DNA from: Paracoccus sp. TOH | GTDB lineage: Bacteria; Pseudomonadota; Alphaproteobacteria; Rhodobacterales; Rhodobacteraceae | Assembly (NCBI RefSeq): GCF_030388245.1 | Contig: NZ_CP098361.1 | Location: 929,001-993,000 of the forward strand | Direction of reading: 5' to 3' | DNA: 64,000 nucleotides | Shown: piece after piece, positions 36,094 through 44,555 of the stretch | How positions within the stretch are numbered: position 1 is the first letter of the stretch | How the letters are laid out: each line of letters starts with the position of its first letter | The notes under the pieces: model-generated | What the model saw: the letters and a program-made list of their open reading frames with translations, nothing else | Databases searched by the model: none | Told to the model about the DNA's origin: nothing | Position numbers and translations under genes: made by a program

Positions 36094-37506
36094 ATGCGAT
36101 ACAGCCGCGACATGATCGGTTACGGGGCCCGGACGCCGGACCCGCAATGGCCCGGAAACGCCCGGATCGCGGTACAGATCGTCATCAATTACGAGGAGGG
36201 CGGCGAGAACAGCATCGAGCATGGCGACGCCGCCTCGGAAGCCTTCCTGTCCGAGATCATCGGCTGCCAGCCCTGGCCGGGCCAGCGGCACTGGAACATG
36301 GAATCGATCTACGACTATGGTGCGCGCGCGGGCTTCTGGCGCCTGCATCGCCTGCTCCAGGACGTGCCGGTTACGGTTTACGGCGTCGCCACCGCGCTGG
36401 AGCGCGCGCCCGAACAGGTCGCCGCCATGCAGGAGGCCGGCTGGGAGATCGCCACCCACGGCTATAAATGGATCGACTACCGCGACATCCCGCGCGAGGT
36501 CGAGGCCGAGCATATCGCCCGCGCTGTCGAGTTGCACACCCGCGTCACCGGCGAGCGGCCGCGCGGCTTCTACCAGGGCCGCACCTCGATGAACACCGTG
36601 GGCTTGGGATGCGAGGAGGGCGGCTTCGAATACCTGGCCGACACCATCGCCGACGACCTGCCCTATTGGCATGTCCACAACGGCAAACCGCAGCTGATGG
36701 TGCCCTATACCATGGACGCCAACGACATGCGGTTCTCCTCGGGCCAGGGGTTTGGCACCGGGGTCGAGTTCTTCGACTACCTGCGCGACAGTTTCGACGT
36801 GCTTTATGCCGAGGGCGAGGCCGGGGCGCCGAAGATGATGTCGATCGGCCTGCATTGCCGCCTGGCCGGCCGGCCGGGCCGGGCCATGGCGGTCAAGCGC
36901 TTCCTGGACCATGCCCGCAACCACGAGGGGGTCTGGTTCGCCACCCGGCTGGACATCGCGCGGCACTGGGCCGGGACGCATCCCTGGCAGCCCCGACCGC
37001 GCCCCTCGCAGATGGAGCGCGCGGCGTTCGTCGAGACATTCGGCGGCATCTACGAGCATTCGCCCTGGATCGCCGAGCGGGTCTGGGACGGCGAGATGGG
37101 CGCCATCCACGACACCGCCGCCGGGCTGGCGGCGCGCATGGCGCAGGTGTTCCGCAGCGCCTCGGACGAGGAGCGGCTGGCCGTGCTGCTGGCGCACCCG
37201 GACCTGGCCGGCAAGCTGGCCGCGGCCAAGCGCCTGACCGCCGACAGCACCGCCGAACAGGCCAGCGCCGGGCTGGACAGCCTGACCGATGCCGAGCGGG
37301 CCGAGTTCGACCGCCTGAACACCGCCTATGTGGAAAAGCACGGCTTCCCCTTCATCATCGCGGTGCGCGACCACGACAAGCCGGGGATCATGGCCGCCAT
37401 GCGCCGGCGCATCAACAACGACACCGCCACCGAGCGCGTCGAGGCCGAGCGCCAGGTCAGCCGCATCGGCGCGCTGCGCCTGCAGCAGATGCTGGGCAGC
37501 AACTGA
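36094..37506 (+). CDS. puuE: Bifunctional allantoinase (PuuE) - OHCU decarboxylase (UraD) fusion
   Basis: The 470-residue protein joins a metal-independent, polysaccharide-deacetylase-type allantoinase (residues 1 to about 305; QIVINYEEGGENSI, YDYGARAGFWRL, WEIATHGYKWIDY, GFYQGRTSMNT) to an OHCU decarboxylase domain (about 310-470). The latter carries the active site in YEHSPWIAERVW and the C-terminal motif HGFPFIIAVRDHDKPGI. Together they make S-allantoin from OHCU and open it to allantoate. AAAAGGAAGCAAGCG precedes the start. allE follows 85 bases on. Confidence 0.94.
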   Translation: MRYSRDMIGYGARTPDPQWPGNARIAVQIVINYEEGGENSIEHGDAASEAFLSEIIGCQPWPGQRHWNMESIYDYGARAGFWRLHRLLQDVPVTVYGVATALERAPEQVAAMQEAGWEIATHGYKWIDYRDIPREVEAEHIARAVELHTRVTGERPRGFYQGRTSMNTVGLGCEEGGFEYLADTIADDLPYWHVHNGKPQLMVPYTMDANDMRFSSGQGFGTGVEFFDYLRDSFDVLYAEGEAGAPKMMSIGLHCRLAGRPGRAMAVKRFLDHARNHEGVWFATRLDIARHWAGTHPWQPRPRPSQMERAAFVETFGGIYEHSPWIAERVWDGEMGAIHDTAAGLAARMAQVFRSASDEERLAVLLAHPDLAGKLAAAKRLTADSTAEQASAGLDSLTDAERAEFDRLNTAYVEKHGFPFIIAVRDHDKPGIMAAMRRRINNDTATERVEAERQVSRIGALRLQQMLGSN

Positions 37507-37591
37507 GCCCGACCCCGGCCGCCGCCATGGCGGGCCGGGACCGCCACAGACGGACCGGGGCAAAGCGATCCCGGCGCAACGGAGACCTGAG

Positions 37592-38419
37592 ATGACCGCC
37601 AAGACCCCGACCTATGCCGGGCCTTTCGCCGGCCTGCCGCCGCAGACCGACCTGACCACGGACACCGCCACCTTCACCGAGGCCTATGCCGTCATCCCCG
37701 CCAGCACGATGCGCGACATCGTCACCAGCTTCCTGCCGGGCTGGACGGGGATGCGGATGTGGATGATCGCCCGGCCGCTCTCGGGCTTCGCCGAGACCTT
37801 CAGCCAGTATATCGTCGAATTGCAGCCGCAGGGCGGCTCGGACCGGCCCGAGGACGATGCGGGCGTGCAGGCGGCGATCTTCGTCACCGAAGGCGCCATC
37901 ACGCTGACCATCGACGGCCAGGCGCATGAGCTGCAGCCCGGCGGCTTCGCCTATATCCCGGCCGGCCTGGCCTGGTCGGTCAGGAACGGCGCCGAGACCG
38001 CGCGCTTCCACTGGTGGCGCAAGCGCTGGCAGGCCGTCGAGGGGCTGGAGAAGCCCGACGTCATCGTCGCCAACGAACGCGACATCGCCCCGATCCCGAT
38101 GCCCGATACCCATGACAGCTGGGCCACCACCCGCTTCATGGACCCGACCGATATGCGCCACGACATGCATATCACCATCGTGACCTTCAAGCCGGGCGGC
38201 TCGATCCCCTTTGCCGAGACGCATGTGATGGAGCACGGGCTGTTCGTGATCGAGGGCAAGGCGGTCTATCGCCTGAACCGCGACTGGGTCGAGGTCGGGC
38301 CCGGCGATTTCATGTGGCTGCGCGCCTTCTGCCCGCAATGCTGCTATGCCGGCGGGCCGGGGAATTTCCGCTATCTGCTTTACAAGGACGTGAACCGCCA
38401 CGCGCCGATCTGGAAGTGA
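37592..38419 (+). CDS. allE: (S)-ureidoglycine aminohydrolase (bicupin)
   Basis: This enzyme releases ammonia from S-ureidoglycine, the step after allantoate hydrolysis. The 275-residue protein has two cupin folds; the C-terminal one carries the metal motif in FAETHVMEHGLFVIEGKAVYRLN with a glutamine later (FCPQCCYAGG). The N-terminal cupin has VTEGAITLTIDGQAHELQPGGFAYIPAG. GGAG precedes the start. With puuE-uraD and the permease it forms a purine ureide degradation island; allantoate amidohydrolase and uricase are not in the window. Confidence 0.93.
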   Translation: MTAKTPTYAGPFAGLPPQTDLTTDTATFTEAYAVIPASTMRDIVTSFLPGWTGMRMWMIARPLSGFAETFSQYIVELQPQGGSDRPEDDAGVQAAIFVTEGAITLTIDGQAHELQPGGFAYIPAGLAWSVRNGAETARFHWWRKRWQAVEGLEKPDVIVANERDIAPIPMPDTHDSWATTRFMDPTDMRHDMHITIVTFKPGGSIPFAETHVMEHGLFVIEGKAVYRLNRDWVEVGPGDFMWLRAFCPQCCYAGGPGNFRYLLYKDVNRHAPIWK

Positions 38420-38428
38420 TGCTCCGAC

Positions 38429-38467
38429 GCAGCCGGTATGATGCTCATGCCGGCTGCCGCTTTTTTT
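38429..38467 (+). terminator. Strong intrinsic terminator after allE
   Basis: GCAGCCGG and CCGGCTGC plus an inner ATGA/TCAT extension make a 13-bp stem (one G-T pair) with a 3-base loop, followed by CGC and seven Ts. Confidence 0.93.
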
Positions 38468-38583
38468 CCTGCCAGCGCGTGAGCCGGGGCGCGCGTCCGC
38501 ACCGCCGAAGCTCCGGCCGTGCTACGGCCGGCTGCGGGACGCGCCGCTTGGCGCGATTTACCGGAACGATTCAGAGGGGGGAT

Positions 38584-38667
38584 TGGTGCGGGTGGTCGGA
38601 CTCGAACCGACATGCCTTGCGGCGGCGCATTTTGAGTGCGCTGCGTCTACCATTCCACCACACCCGC
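38584..38667 (-). tRNA. tRNA-Leu (anticodon CAA)
   Basis: On the minus strand the acceptor GCGGGTG pairs with CACCCGC. The anticodon stem GCGCA/TGCGC holds loop CTCAAAA with CAA. A long variable arm (GCCGCCGCAAGGCAT region) marks a class II tRNA, and CCA is encoded. Confidence 0.96.
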
Positions 38668-38750
38668 AACGATCCTCTACAAATCACAAATCCGGACCCC
38701 CCTCAAGGCCAATCTCCGCGGCTCGCGGCGGCGGAATTGCCGGGTGGCTC

Positions 38751-38918
38751 CTAGCGGGAATGATGGTCGCGCATGGTCAGATGCGCGATGCCCGCCGCCG
38801 CCAGCGCCAGCAATCCGATGGCCAGCAGCGGAACGCCCGCGGCGCTTGCCGCCCAGATCGTCAGCCCCGCAGCCAGGACCACGGCAAGGATCAGGATCAG
38901 GAAATGCGGCAACGGCAT
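38751..38918 (-). CDS. Small two-helix membrane protein, unknown function
   Basis: The 55-residue product is nearly all hydrophobic (two helices, residues 6-25 and 29-48) and ends LTMRDHHSR. GGAGGGTGCC directly before the ATG supports real translation. No family is recognised. Confidence 0.6.
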   Translation of the reverse strand: MPLPHFLILILAVVLAAGLTIWAASAAGVPLLAIGLLALAAAGIAHLTMRDHHSR

Positions 38919-39045
38919 GGCACCCTCCATTCTTCTCAATATGGGTGGCAAATGCCCCGGCGAAAAGCCCCGTGCCGCAACCGGCGCGGCAGTTGGGCCT
39001 GCTTCGGCCGATTCCGGGCGGGGATGCGTGCCGGCGCTGGAAAAT

Positions 39046-39060
39046 GTTCGCTAAATGTTC
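39046..39060 (+). promoter_or_regulatory. LexA (SOS) box, alphaproteobacterial GTTC-N7-GTTC type
   Basis: GTTC (39046-39049), seven bases GCTAAAT, then GTTC (39057-39060) lie 12 bases before the radical SAM gene. This direct repeat is the established LexA operator form in alphaproteobacteria. The position over the likely start of transcription fits repression. Confidence 0.75.
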
Positions 39061-39072
39061 TAGTGTGGCGGC

Positions 39073-40155
39073 ATGACCCTGCCACCCCGCAACCCCGACG
39101 AGATCCTGCGCGCCCGCGGCGCCGACTCGCGCCCCGCCGGCCGCTTCGAGCCCTATCAGGCCGAGCGCCAGCATGACGGCTGGGACATCCCCGAGGAACA
39201 GGCCCTGCTGCGCACCGAGGTCGCGCAGGAGCGGGCGCGCTCGATCATCACTCGCAACACCTCGCCCGACATCCCCTTCGACCGCTCGATCAACCCCTAT
39301 CGCGGCTGCGAGCATGGCTGCATCTATTGCTTTGCCCGGCCGAGCCACGCCTATCTGGGCCTGTCGCCGGGGCTGGATTTCGAGACGCGCATCACCGCCA
39401 AGCCCAATGCCCCCGAACTGCTGGAAGCCGAGATCGGCCGGCGCGGCTATGCGGTGGCGCCCATCGCCTTCGGCACCAATACCGACCCCTACCAGCCCGT
39501 CGAGGCGAAGCTGGGCATCATGCGCGGTTGCCTGCAGGTCCTGCATGACTGGAACCATCCGCTGAGCCTGGTGACGCGCGGCGCCACGGTGATGCGCGAC
39601 CTTGACCTGCTGGGGGCGATGGCGGCCAAGGGACAGGTGATGGCCGGCGTCTCGATCACCACGCTGGACGCGGAGCTGGCGCGGCAGATGGAGCCGCGGG
39701 CCCCGGCGCCCTCGACCCGGCTGCGGATGATCCGCGGCCTGGCCGAGGCGGGCGTGCCGGTGCGGGTCATGGTGGCGCCGGTGATCCCGGTGCTGACCGA
39801 GCACGAGATGGAGCGCATCATGCAGGCCGCCCGCGATGCCGGGGCCAGCGCCGCCAGCATGATCCAGGTCCGGCTGCCGCTGGAGGTGGCGCCGCTGTTC
39901 CGCGACTGGCTGGACCGTCACCATCCCGGCAAGGCGGCGCATGTCATGGCGCGGGTGCAGGCGATGCGCGGCGGGCGCGACAACGATCCGCGTTTCGGCA
40001 GCCGGATGCGGGGCGAGGGGGTCGAGGCGGAACTCCTGCGCCAGCGTTTCCGGCTGGCCCGTAAGCGGCTGGGGCTGGTGCGCGAAGCCGAGGTGCTGGA
40101 TTGCAGCCGCTTCGGCCCGCCGCCCCGGCCGGGGGACCAGTTGCCGCTGTTCTGA
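39073..40155 (+). CDS. PA0069-family radical SAM protein (SplB-related)
   Basis: The 360-residue protein binds a 4Fe-4S cluster through C79-x3-C83-x2-C86 (RGCEHGCIYCFARP) and has further radical SAM features (FGTNTDPYQPVE, SLVTRGATVMRDLDLL, GVSITTLD). It belongs to the PA0069 group, related to spore photoproduct lyase, with no proven reaction. An SOS-type LexA box precedes it, and PA0069 itself is known as a LexA-controlled gene in Pseudomonas aeruginosa, so a role in DNA damage response is likely. The product ends QLPLF, reminiscent of beta-clamp-binding motifs of the QLxLF kind. Confidence 0.88.
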   Translation: MTLPPRNPDEILRARGADSRPAGRFEPYQAERQHDGWDIPEEQALLRTEVAQERARSIITRNTSPDIPFDRSINPYRGCEHGCIYCFARPSHAYLGLSPGLDFETRITAKPNAPELLEAEIGRRGYAVAPIAFGTNTDPYQPVEAKLGIMRGCLQVLHDWNHPLSLVTRGATVMRDLDLLGAMAAKGQVMAGVSITTLDAELARQMEPRAPAPSTRLRMIRGLAEAGVPVRVMVAPVIPVLTEHEMERIMQAARDAGASAASMIQVRLPLEVAPLFRDWLDRHHPGKAAHVMARVQAMRGGRDNDPRFGSRMRGEGVEAELLRQRFRLARKRLGLVREAEVLDCSRFGPPPRPGDQLPLF

Positions 40156-41115
40156 CTATTCGCCCGGTCCCATGGCTTCGGCGATGCGGGCCGAGATCGC
40201 ATCGGGGGTGGGGCGCGGTCCGCGCGGCGCCTCGACCAGCGCGTCGCGCATGGCGGCCAGATGTGCGGGCGTGGTGCCGCAGCAGCCGCCGACGATGCGG
40301 ATGCCCATGTCGCGGGCCAGCACGGCGAATTCCGCCATGACCTCGGGCGTCGCGTCATAGATCAGCCCGCCGTCCTGATAGCGCGGCACGCCGGCATTGG
40401 GCTTGGCGATCAGCGGCCGCTCGTTGCCCGAGGCGGCGAAGCCCGCCACCGCCAGCAGCAGCTCGGCCGGGCCGGTGCCGCAATTCGCGCCATAGGCCAG
40501 CGGCGGATAGGGCAGCCGGTCGATCAGCGCGGCGAGCTGCGGCGGCGTCACCCCCATCATGCTGCGCCCGCCCGGCTCGAAGCTCATCATGCCGCACCAG
40601 GGCATGCGCACGACCTGCGCGGCCCTGGCGGCGGCGCGCATCTCCTCGGCGGCGCTGATCGTCTCGATCCACAGCACATCGGCGCCGCCTTCCTTCAGCG
40701 CCTGCGCCTGTTCGGTGAACATGGTGGTGGCCTCGGCCTCGGTCAGCCGGCCCATCGGCGCCATGATCTCGCCGATCGGACCCATCGAGCCGGCGACGAG
40801 CACCGCGCGACCGGCCTCGGCCACCGCCTCGCGCGCCAGCCGGGCGGCGGCGCGGTTCAACGCACCGACCCGGGCCTCGGCCTTGGCCAGCCGCAGCCGG
40901 CTGGCATTGGCGCCGAAGCTGTTGGTCAGGATGATGTCGGCACCCGAGGCGATCATCTGCCGGTGCAGTTCGCGCACCTTGTCGGGATGGGTTTCGCACC
41001 ACAGGTCCGGCGCCTGTCCCGGCGCCAGCCCCATGTTGTAGAGATTGGTCCCGGTCGCCCCGTCGGCCAGAAGCCAGGGGTGTTCGCCGAGCATCCTCGA
41101 CAGCAGGTCAGGCAT
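40156..41115 (-). CDS. Homocysteine S-methyltransferase family protein (betaine-homocysteine type)
   Basis: The 319-residue Hcy-binding TIM barrel has the N-terminal LLADGATGTNLYNMGL, ILTNSFGAN, AGSMGPIGEIM and the three zinc cysteines in YGANCGTG and VGGCCGTTP. It would transfer a methyl group, probably from betaine, dimethylsulfoniopropionate or S-methylmethionine, to homocysteine. Single-domain proteins like this are common in Rhodobacterales. It starts at 41115 with GGGAAAGACC upstream and converges end to end on the radical SAM gene. Confidence 0.88.
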   Translation of the reverse strand: MPDLLSRMLGEHPWLLADGATGTNLYNMGLAPGQAPDLWCETHPDKVRELHRQMIASGADIILTNSFGANASRLRLAKAEARVGALNRAAARLAREAVAEAGRAVLVAGSMGPIGEIMAPMGRLTEAEATTMFTEQAQALKEGGADVLWIETISAAEEMRAAARAAQVVRMPWCGMMSFEPGGRSMMGVTPPQLAALIDRLPYPPLAYGANCGTGPAELLLAVAGFAASGNERPLIAKPNAGVPRYQDGGLIYDATPEVMAEFAVLARDMGIRIVGGCCGTTPAHLAAMRDALVEAPRGPRPTPDAISARIAEAMGPGE

Positions 41116-41193
41116 GGTCTTTCCCGTTTTGCGGCAGGATGAGGGGAATCATAGCCCATCCTGCCGGGAAGTCATTGGAACATTTGCGGGCGC

Positions 41194-42213
41194 TCAGCGC
41201 GAGCGGATCATGCCCATGATGTCCTTGGCGCGCGCGACGATCGGCTCGGCGATGGCCTGCGCCTGACCGGCGCCGCGGCCGAGGATGCGGTCGATCTCGG
41301 CCGGGTCGGCCATGAACTCGGTCATCCGCCGGGTGATCGGCGCCAGCACCTCGACCGCGATCTCGGCCAGGGCGGGCTTGAAGCTGCCGAAGCCCTGGCC
41401 TTCGAACCGCGCCAGCACCTGGTCGCCGGTCTCGCCCGAAAGCGCGGCGTAGATGTTGACGAGGTTCTTCGCCTCGGGCCGGTCCTTCAGGCCTTCCATC
41501 GCCCCGGGCAGCGGGTCGGCATCGGTGCGGGCCTTGCGGATCTTCTGCGCGATGGCGTCGGCATCGTCGGTCAGGTTGATGCGGCTGGCATCCGAGGGAT
41601 CGGATTTCGACATCTTCTTGCCGCCGTCGCGCAAGCTCATGACGCGGGTCGCCGTGCCCTCGATCAGGGGCTCGGTGATCGGGAAGAAATCGACCCCGTA
41701 ATCGTGGTTGAACTTGGCGGCGATGTCGCGGGTCAGCTCCAGGTGCTGCTTCTGGTCCTCGCCCACCGGCACGGCGGTGGCGTGATAGGCCAGGATGTCG
41801 GCGGCCATCAGCGAGGGATAGGCCAGAAGGCCCAGCGACGAGTTCTCGCTGTTCTTGCCGGCCTTGTCCTTGAACTGGGTCATGCGATACATCCAGCCGA
41901 CCCGCGCCACGGTGTTGAAAAGCCATGCCAGTTCCGCGTGCTGGGAAACCTGGCTCTGGTTGAACAGGATCGAGACCTCGGGGTCGACGCCCGAAGCCAT
42001 GAAGGCCGCCGCCACCTCGCGGGTGTTGTGCCTCAGCTTCTCGGGCTCCTGCCAGACGGTGATCGCATGCAGGTCGACGACGCAATAGATCGTCTCGGCC
42101 CCCTTGCCCTGATAATCCGCAAAGCGTTTCAGCGCGCCCAGATAGTTCCCCAGCGTCAGCCCGCCCGAGGGCTGGATGCCGGAGAAAATGCGCTTGGCGA
42201 AGCTCGTGGTCAT
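41194..42213 (-). CDS. trpS: Tryptophanyl-tRNA synthetase
   Basis: The 339-residue class I synthetase has the HIGH-like region [19 protein letters not shown] near the N-terminus and KMSKS in [11 protein letters not shown] (about residue 200). It also has the tryptophan-binding and dimer regions typical of bacterial TrpRS. The start at 42213 ([12 protein letters not shown]) is chosen; a longer in-frame start at 42273 adds unlike sequence. In many alphaproteobacteria trpS is next to murJ; here a rhomboid-like gene, divergent from trpS, lies between. Confidence 0.96.
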   Translation of the reverse strand: MTTSFAKRIFSGIQPSGGLTLGNYLGALKRFADYQGKGAETIYCVVDLHAITVWQEPEKLRHNTREVAAAFMASGVDPEVSILFNQSQVSQHAELAWLFNTVARVGWMYRMTQFKDKAGKNSENSSLGLLAYPSLMAADILAYHATAVPVGEDQKQHLELTRDIAAKFNHDYGVDFFPITEPLIEGTATRVMSLRDGGKKMSKSDPSDASRINLTDDADAIAQKIRKARTDADPLPGAMEGLKDRPEAKNLVNIYAALSGETGDQVLARFEGQGFGSFKPALAEIAVEVLAPITRRMTEFMADPAEIDRILGRGAGQAQAIAEPIVARAKDIMGMIRSR

Positions 42214-42296
42214 GGCACTACCTGCTTGGAAAATCCCGGGGGCTGGCTTACCTCTTGCCCCGTCCGGGCGCAACAGCCCACTGGAAAGGAGCCTAG

Positions 42297-43010
42297 ATGC
42301 GACCCGGTTACGATGAATCGCCGCTGAATCCCGTGCCCGCCGTGGTCTGGATGATCGCCCTGCCGATGATCGCCAGCGAGGCGGTGTTCGGGCTGGGCCA
42401 GCTTGGCTTCGTCGGCGGCGGCGGGCAGGGGGCCGGCCTCGCCATGCGCCAGATCGCCGTCGAGCGCACCGCCTATATCCCGGAATTCGTGCTGCGGCTG
42501 TGGCAGATGAAGCTGTTCCTGCTGGACCAGAGCTGGCGCATCCTGACCTATCCCTTCGTGCATCTGTCGCTGACCCATGCGCTGTTCGTGATCGTCTTCA
42601 CCCTGGCGCTGGGGAACCTGATCGCGAGCCAGTTCCGCGCCTGGGCGGTGCTGGCGCTGTTCTTCGGCTCGGCCATCGGCGGGGCGCTGGTCTATACGCT
42701 GGCCGCGGGGCTTTTGCCGCAATTCCGCTTTCAGCCACTGATCGGCGGCTATCCGGCGGTCTACGGCTTCGTCGGCGCCTTCACCTTCCTGCTTTGGACC
42801 CGGCTGGGGCAGGAAAACGCCAACCGCCTGCGCGCCTTCACGCTGATCGGCATGCTGCTGGCCTTCCAGCTGGTCTTCGGCATCCTGTTTCAGGATGGCA
42901 GCCTGACCTGGATCGCCGAGATCGCCGGCTTCTGCTGCGGCTTCCTTCTGTCGTTCCTGGTGGTGCCGGGCGGGATCGGGCGCGTGATGCGCCAGATCCG
43001 TCAGCGCTGA
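42297..43010 (+). CDS. Rhomboid-family membrane protein lacking the catalytic Ser and His
   Basis: The 237-residue protein has six membrane helices and the rhomboid layout, including [17 protein letters not shown]. The catalytic GxSG is replaced by GGYPAVYG (150-157; Ser to Tyr152), and the last-helix histidine in AH-x-GG is Glu208 (AEIAGF). The Asn after the His in the second helix is also missing. It should therefore be proteolytically inactive, a bacterial counterpart of iRhom/derlin-like pseudoproteases. It is divergent from trpS and overlaps the murJ 3' end by 10 bases. Confidence 0.82.
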   Translation: MRPGYDESPLNPVPAVVWMIALPMIASEAVFGLGQLGFVGGGGQGAGLAMRQIAVERTAYIPEFVLRLWQMKLFLLDQSWRILTYPFVHLSLTHALFVIVFTLALGNLIASQFRAWAVLALFFGSAIGGALVYTLAAGLLPQFRFQPLIGGYPAVYGFVGAFTFLLWTRLGQENANRLRAFTLIGMLLAFQLVFGILFQDGSLTWIAEIAGFCCGFLLSFLVVPGGIGRVMRQIRQR

Positions 43011-44545
43011 CGGCGGAAGCCCGCGCGCAGGTCCGAGGGCCGGAAGGCGCCCAGCACCAGCGCCGCGGCGCCATAGGTCGCCATGCCGGTCAGCACCAGC
43101 GCGGCCAACGCCAGATAGCGGGTTCCGGACTGCTCCAATGCGTCGCCCAACGCCAGCATCAGCCCCCAGATCACCGCGCCCATCACCGCGGATGCGGCGC
43201 AGATGCGGGGCAGGCGGTGGCGGAAGCGGTCGTCGAACTCGGCCGCCTCGCCAAAGGCTTTCGTGCCGCGCCAAAGCTGCGCCGCCATGGTCCAGCCGGC
43301 GATGGTGGTGCCCCAGGCGGCGGCGGAAAAACCGATGAAGGGCGCCAGCCCCAGCGCCGCCACCGCATTCACCACCATGGACCAGACCGCGAAGCGGAAC
43401 GGGGTGCGGGTATCCTCGCGGGCGAAATACAGCGGCTGCAGCACCTTTTGCAGCACGAAGGCCGGCAGGCCCAGGCCGTAGATCGCCAGCGCCACGGCGG
43501 TCGGCCCGACATCGGCGGTCAGGAAGGCGCCGCGCCGGAACAGCACCGAGATCAGCGGATAGGCCATCACCACCAGCGCCACGGCGGCCGGAACGGTCAG
43601 GAACAGCGCGAATTCGGCGGCGCGGTTATAGGCATGGCGGCCGCCGCCGGTATCGTCGTTCTTGAGCCGGCGCGAGATGTCGGGCAGCAGCACGATGCCG
43701 ATGGCGATGCCCACCACGCCCAGCGGCAGCTGATACAGCCGGTCGGCATTGGTCAGCCAGGCGATGGCGCCGTCGAAGAACGAGCCGACCTGCCGCCCGA
43801 CCAGCAGGTTGACCTGCACCACGCCGCCGGCCAGCACCGCCGGCGCGGCGACGGCCAGCAGCCGCCGCATGTCCGGTGTCAGCCGCGGCCGGCGCAGGCG
43901 CAGCGGGAAGCCCATGCGCTTCGCCGCCCACCAGACGGTGAAAAGCTGCGCGATGCCCGAGATGGGCGTGGACCAGGCCATGGCCAGCCCCATGTCCCAG
44001 CCCCGCCAATCGGCCAGCAGCATGGCGGCGATCAGCACGAAATTCATCAGCACCGGCGCGGCGGCGGCGGCCATGAAGCGGCCGCCGGCGTTCAGCAGCC
44101 CCGAAAGCAGCGCCGTCAGCGAGATGAACAGGATATAGGGAAAGCAGATGCGGCCATAGATCACCGCAAGCTCGAAACGCTCGTCGCCCTGAAAGCCCGC
44201 CGCCTGCAGCAGCACCAGCCAGGGCATGACCAGATGCGCGACCAGCGAGACGATCAGCACCACCGAGAACAGCCCCGAAAAGGCCTCTTCGGCAAAGCCG
44301 CGCGGGTTCTCGTCGCTTTCCAGCCGCTTGGCGAACATCGGCACGAAGGCGGTGTTGAAGGCACCCTCGGCGAAGAAGCGGCGGAACATGTTGGGCAGGG
44401 TGAAGGCGACGATATAGGCCTGCGCCACCGGGCCGGTGCCCAGATAGGCCGCGATCATCACGTCGCGGACGAAGCCCACGACGCGGCTGCCCAGCGTCCA
44501 CGCCCCCACCGAGAGGAAGCCCCGGATTAGTCTGATCGGTTGCAT
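43001..44545 (-). CDS. murJ: Lipid II flippase MurJ
   Basis: MurJ flips lipid-linked peptidoglycan precursor across the inner membrane. The 514-residue protein has about 14 helices and the family motifs SRVVGFVRDVMIAAYLGTG, FTLPNMFRRFFAEGAFNTAFVPMF, LLNAGGRFMAAA and LYQLPLGVVGIAIGIVLLPDISR. GAGGGA lies 7 bases before the start. glnD ends 10 bases upstream, so glnD-murJ form an operon, a pairing often seen in alphaproteobacteria. Confidence 0.96.
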   Translation of the reverse strand: MQPIRLIRGFLSVGAWTLGSRVVGFVRDVMIAAYLGTGPVAQAYIVAFTLPNMFRRFFAEGAFNTAFVPMFAKRLESDENPRGFAEEAFSGLFSVVLIVSLVAHLVMPWLVLLQAAGFQGDERFELAVIYGRICFPYILFISLTALLSGLLNAGGRFMAAAAAPVLMNFVLIAAMLLADWRGWDMGLAMAWSTPISGIAQLFTVWWAAKRMGFPLRLRRPRLTPDMRRLLAVAAPAVLAGGVVQVNLLVGRQVGSFFDGAIAWLTNADRLYQLPLGVVGIAIGIVLLPDISRRLKNDDTGGGRHAYNRAAEFALFLTVPAAVALVVMAYPLISVLFRRGAFLTADVGPTAVALAIYGLGLPAFVLQKVLQPLYFAREDTRTPFRFAVWSMVVNAVAALGLAPFIGFSAAAWGTTIAGWTMAAQLWRGTKAFGEAAEFDDRFRHRLPRICAASAVMGAVIWGLMLALGDALEQSGTRYLALAALVLTGMATYGAAALVLGAFRPSDLRAGFRRQR

Positions 44546-44555
44546 CTTTGGTCCC

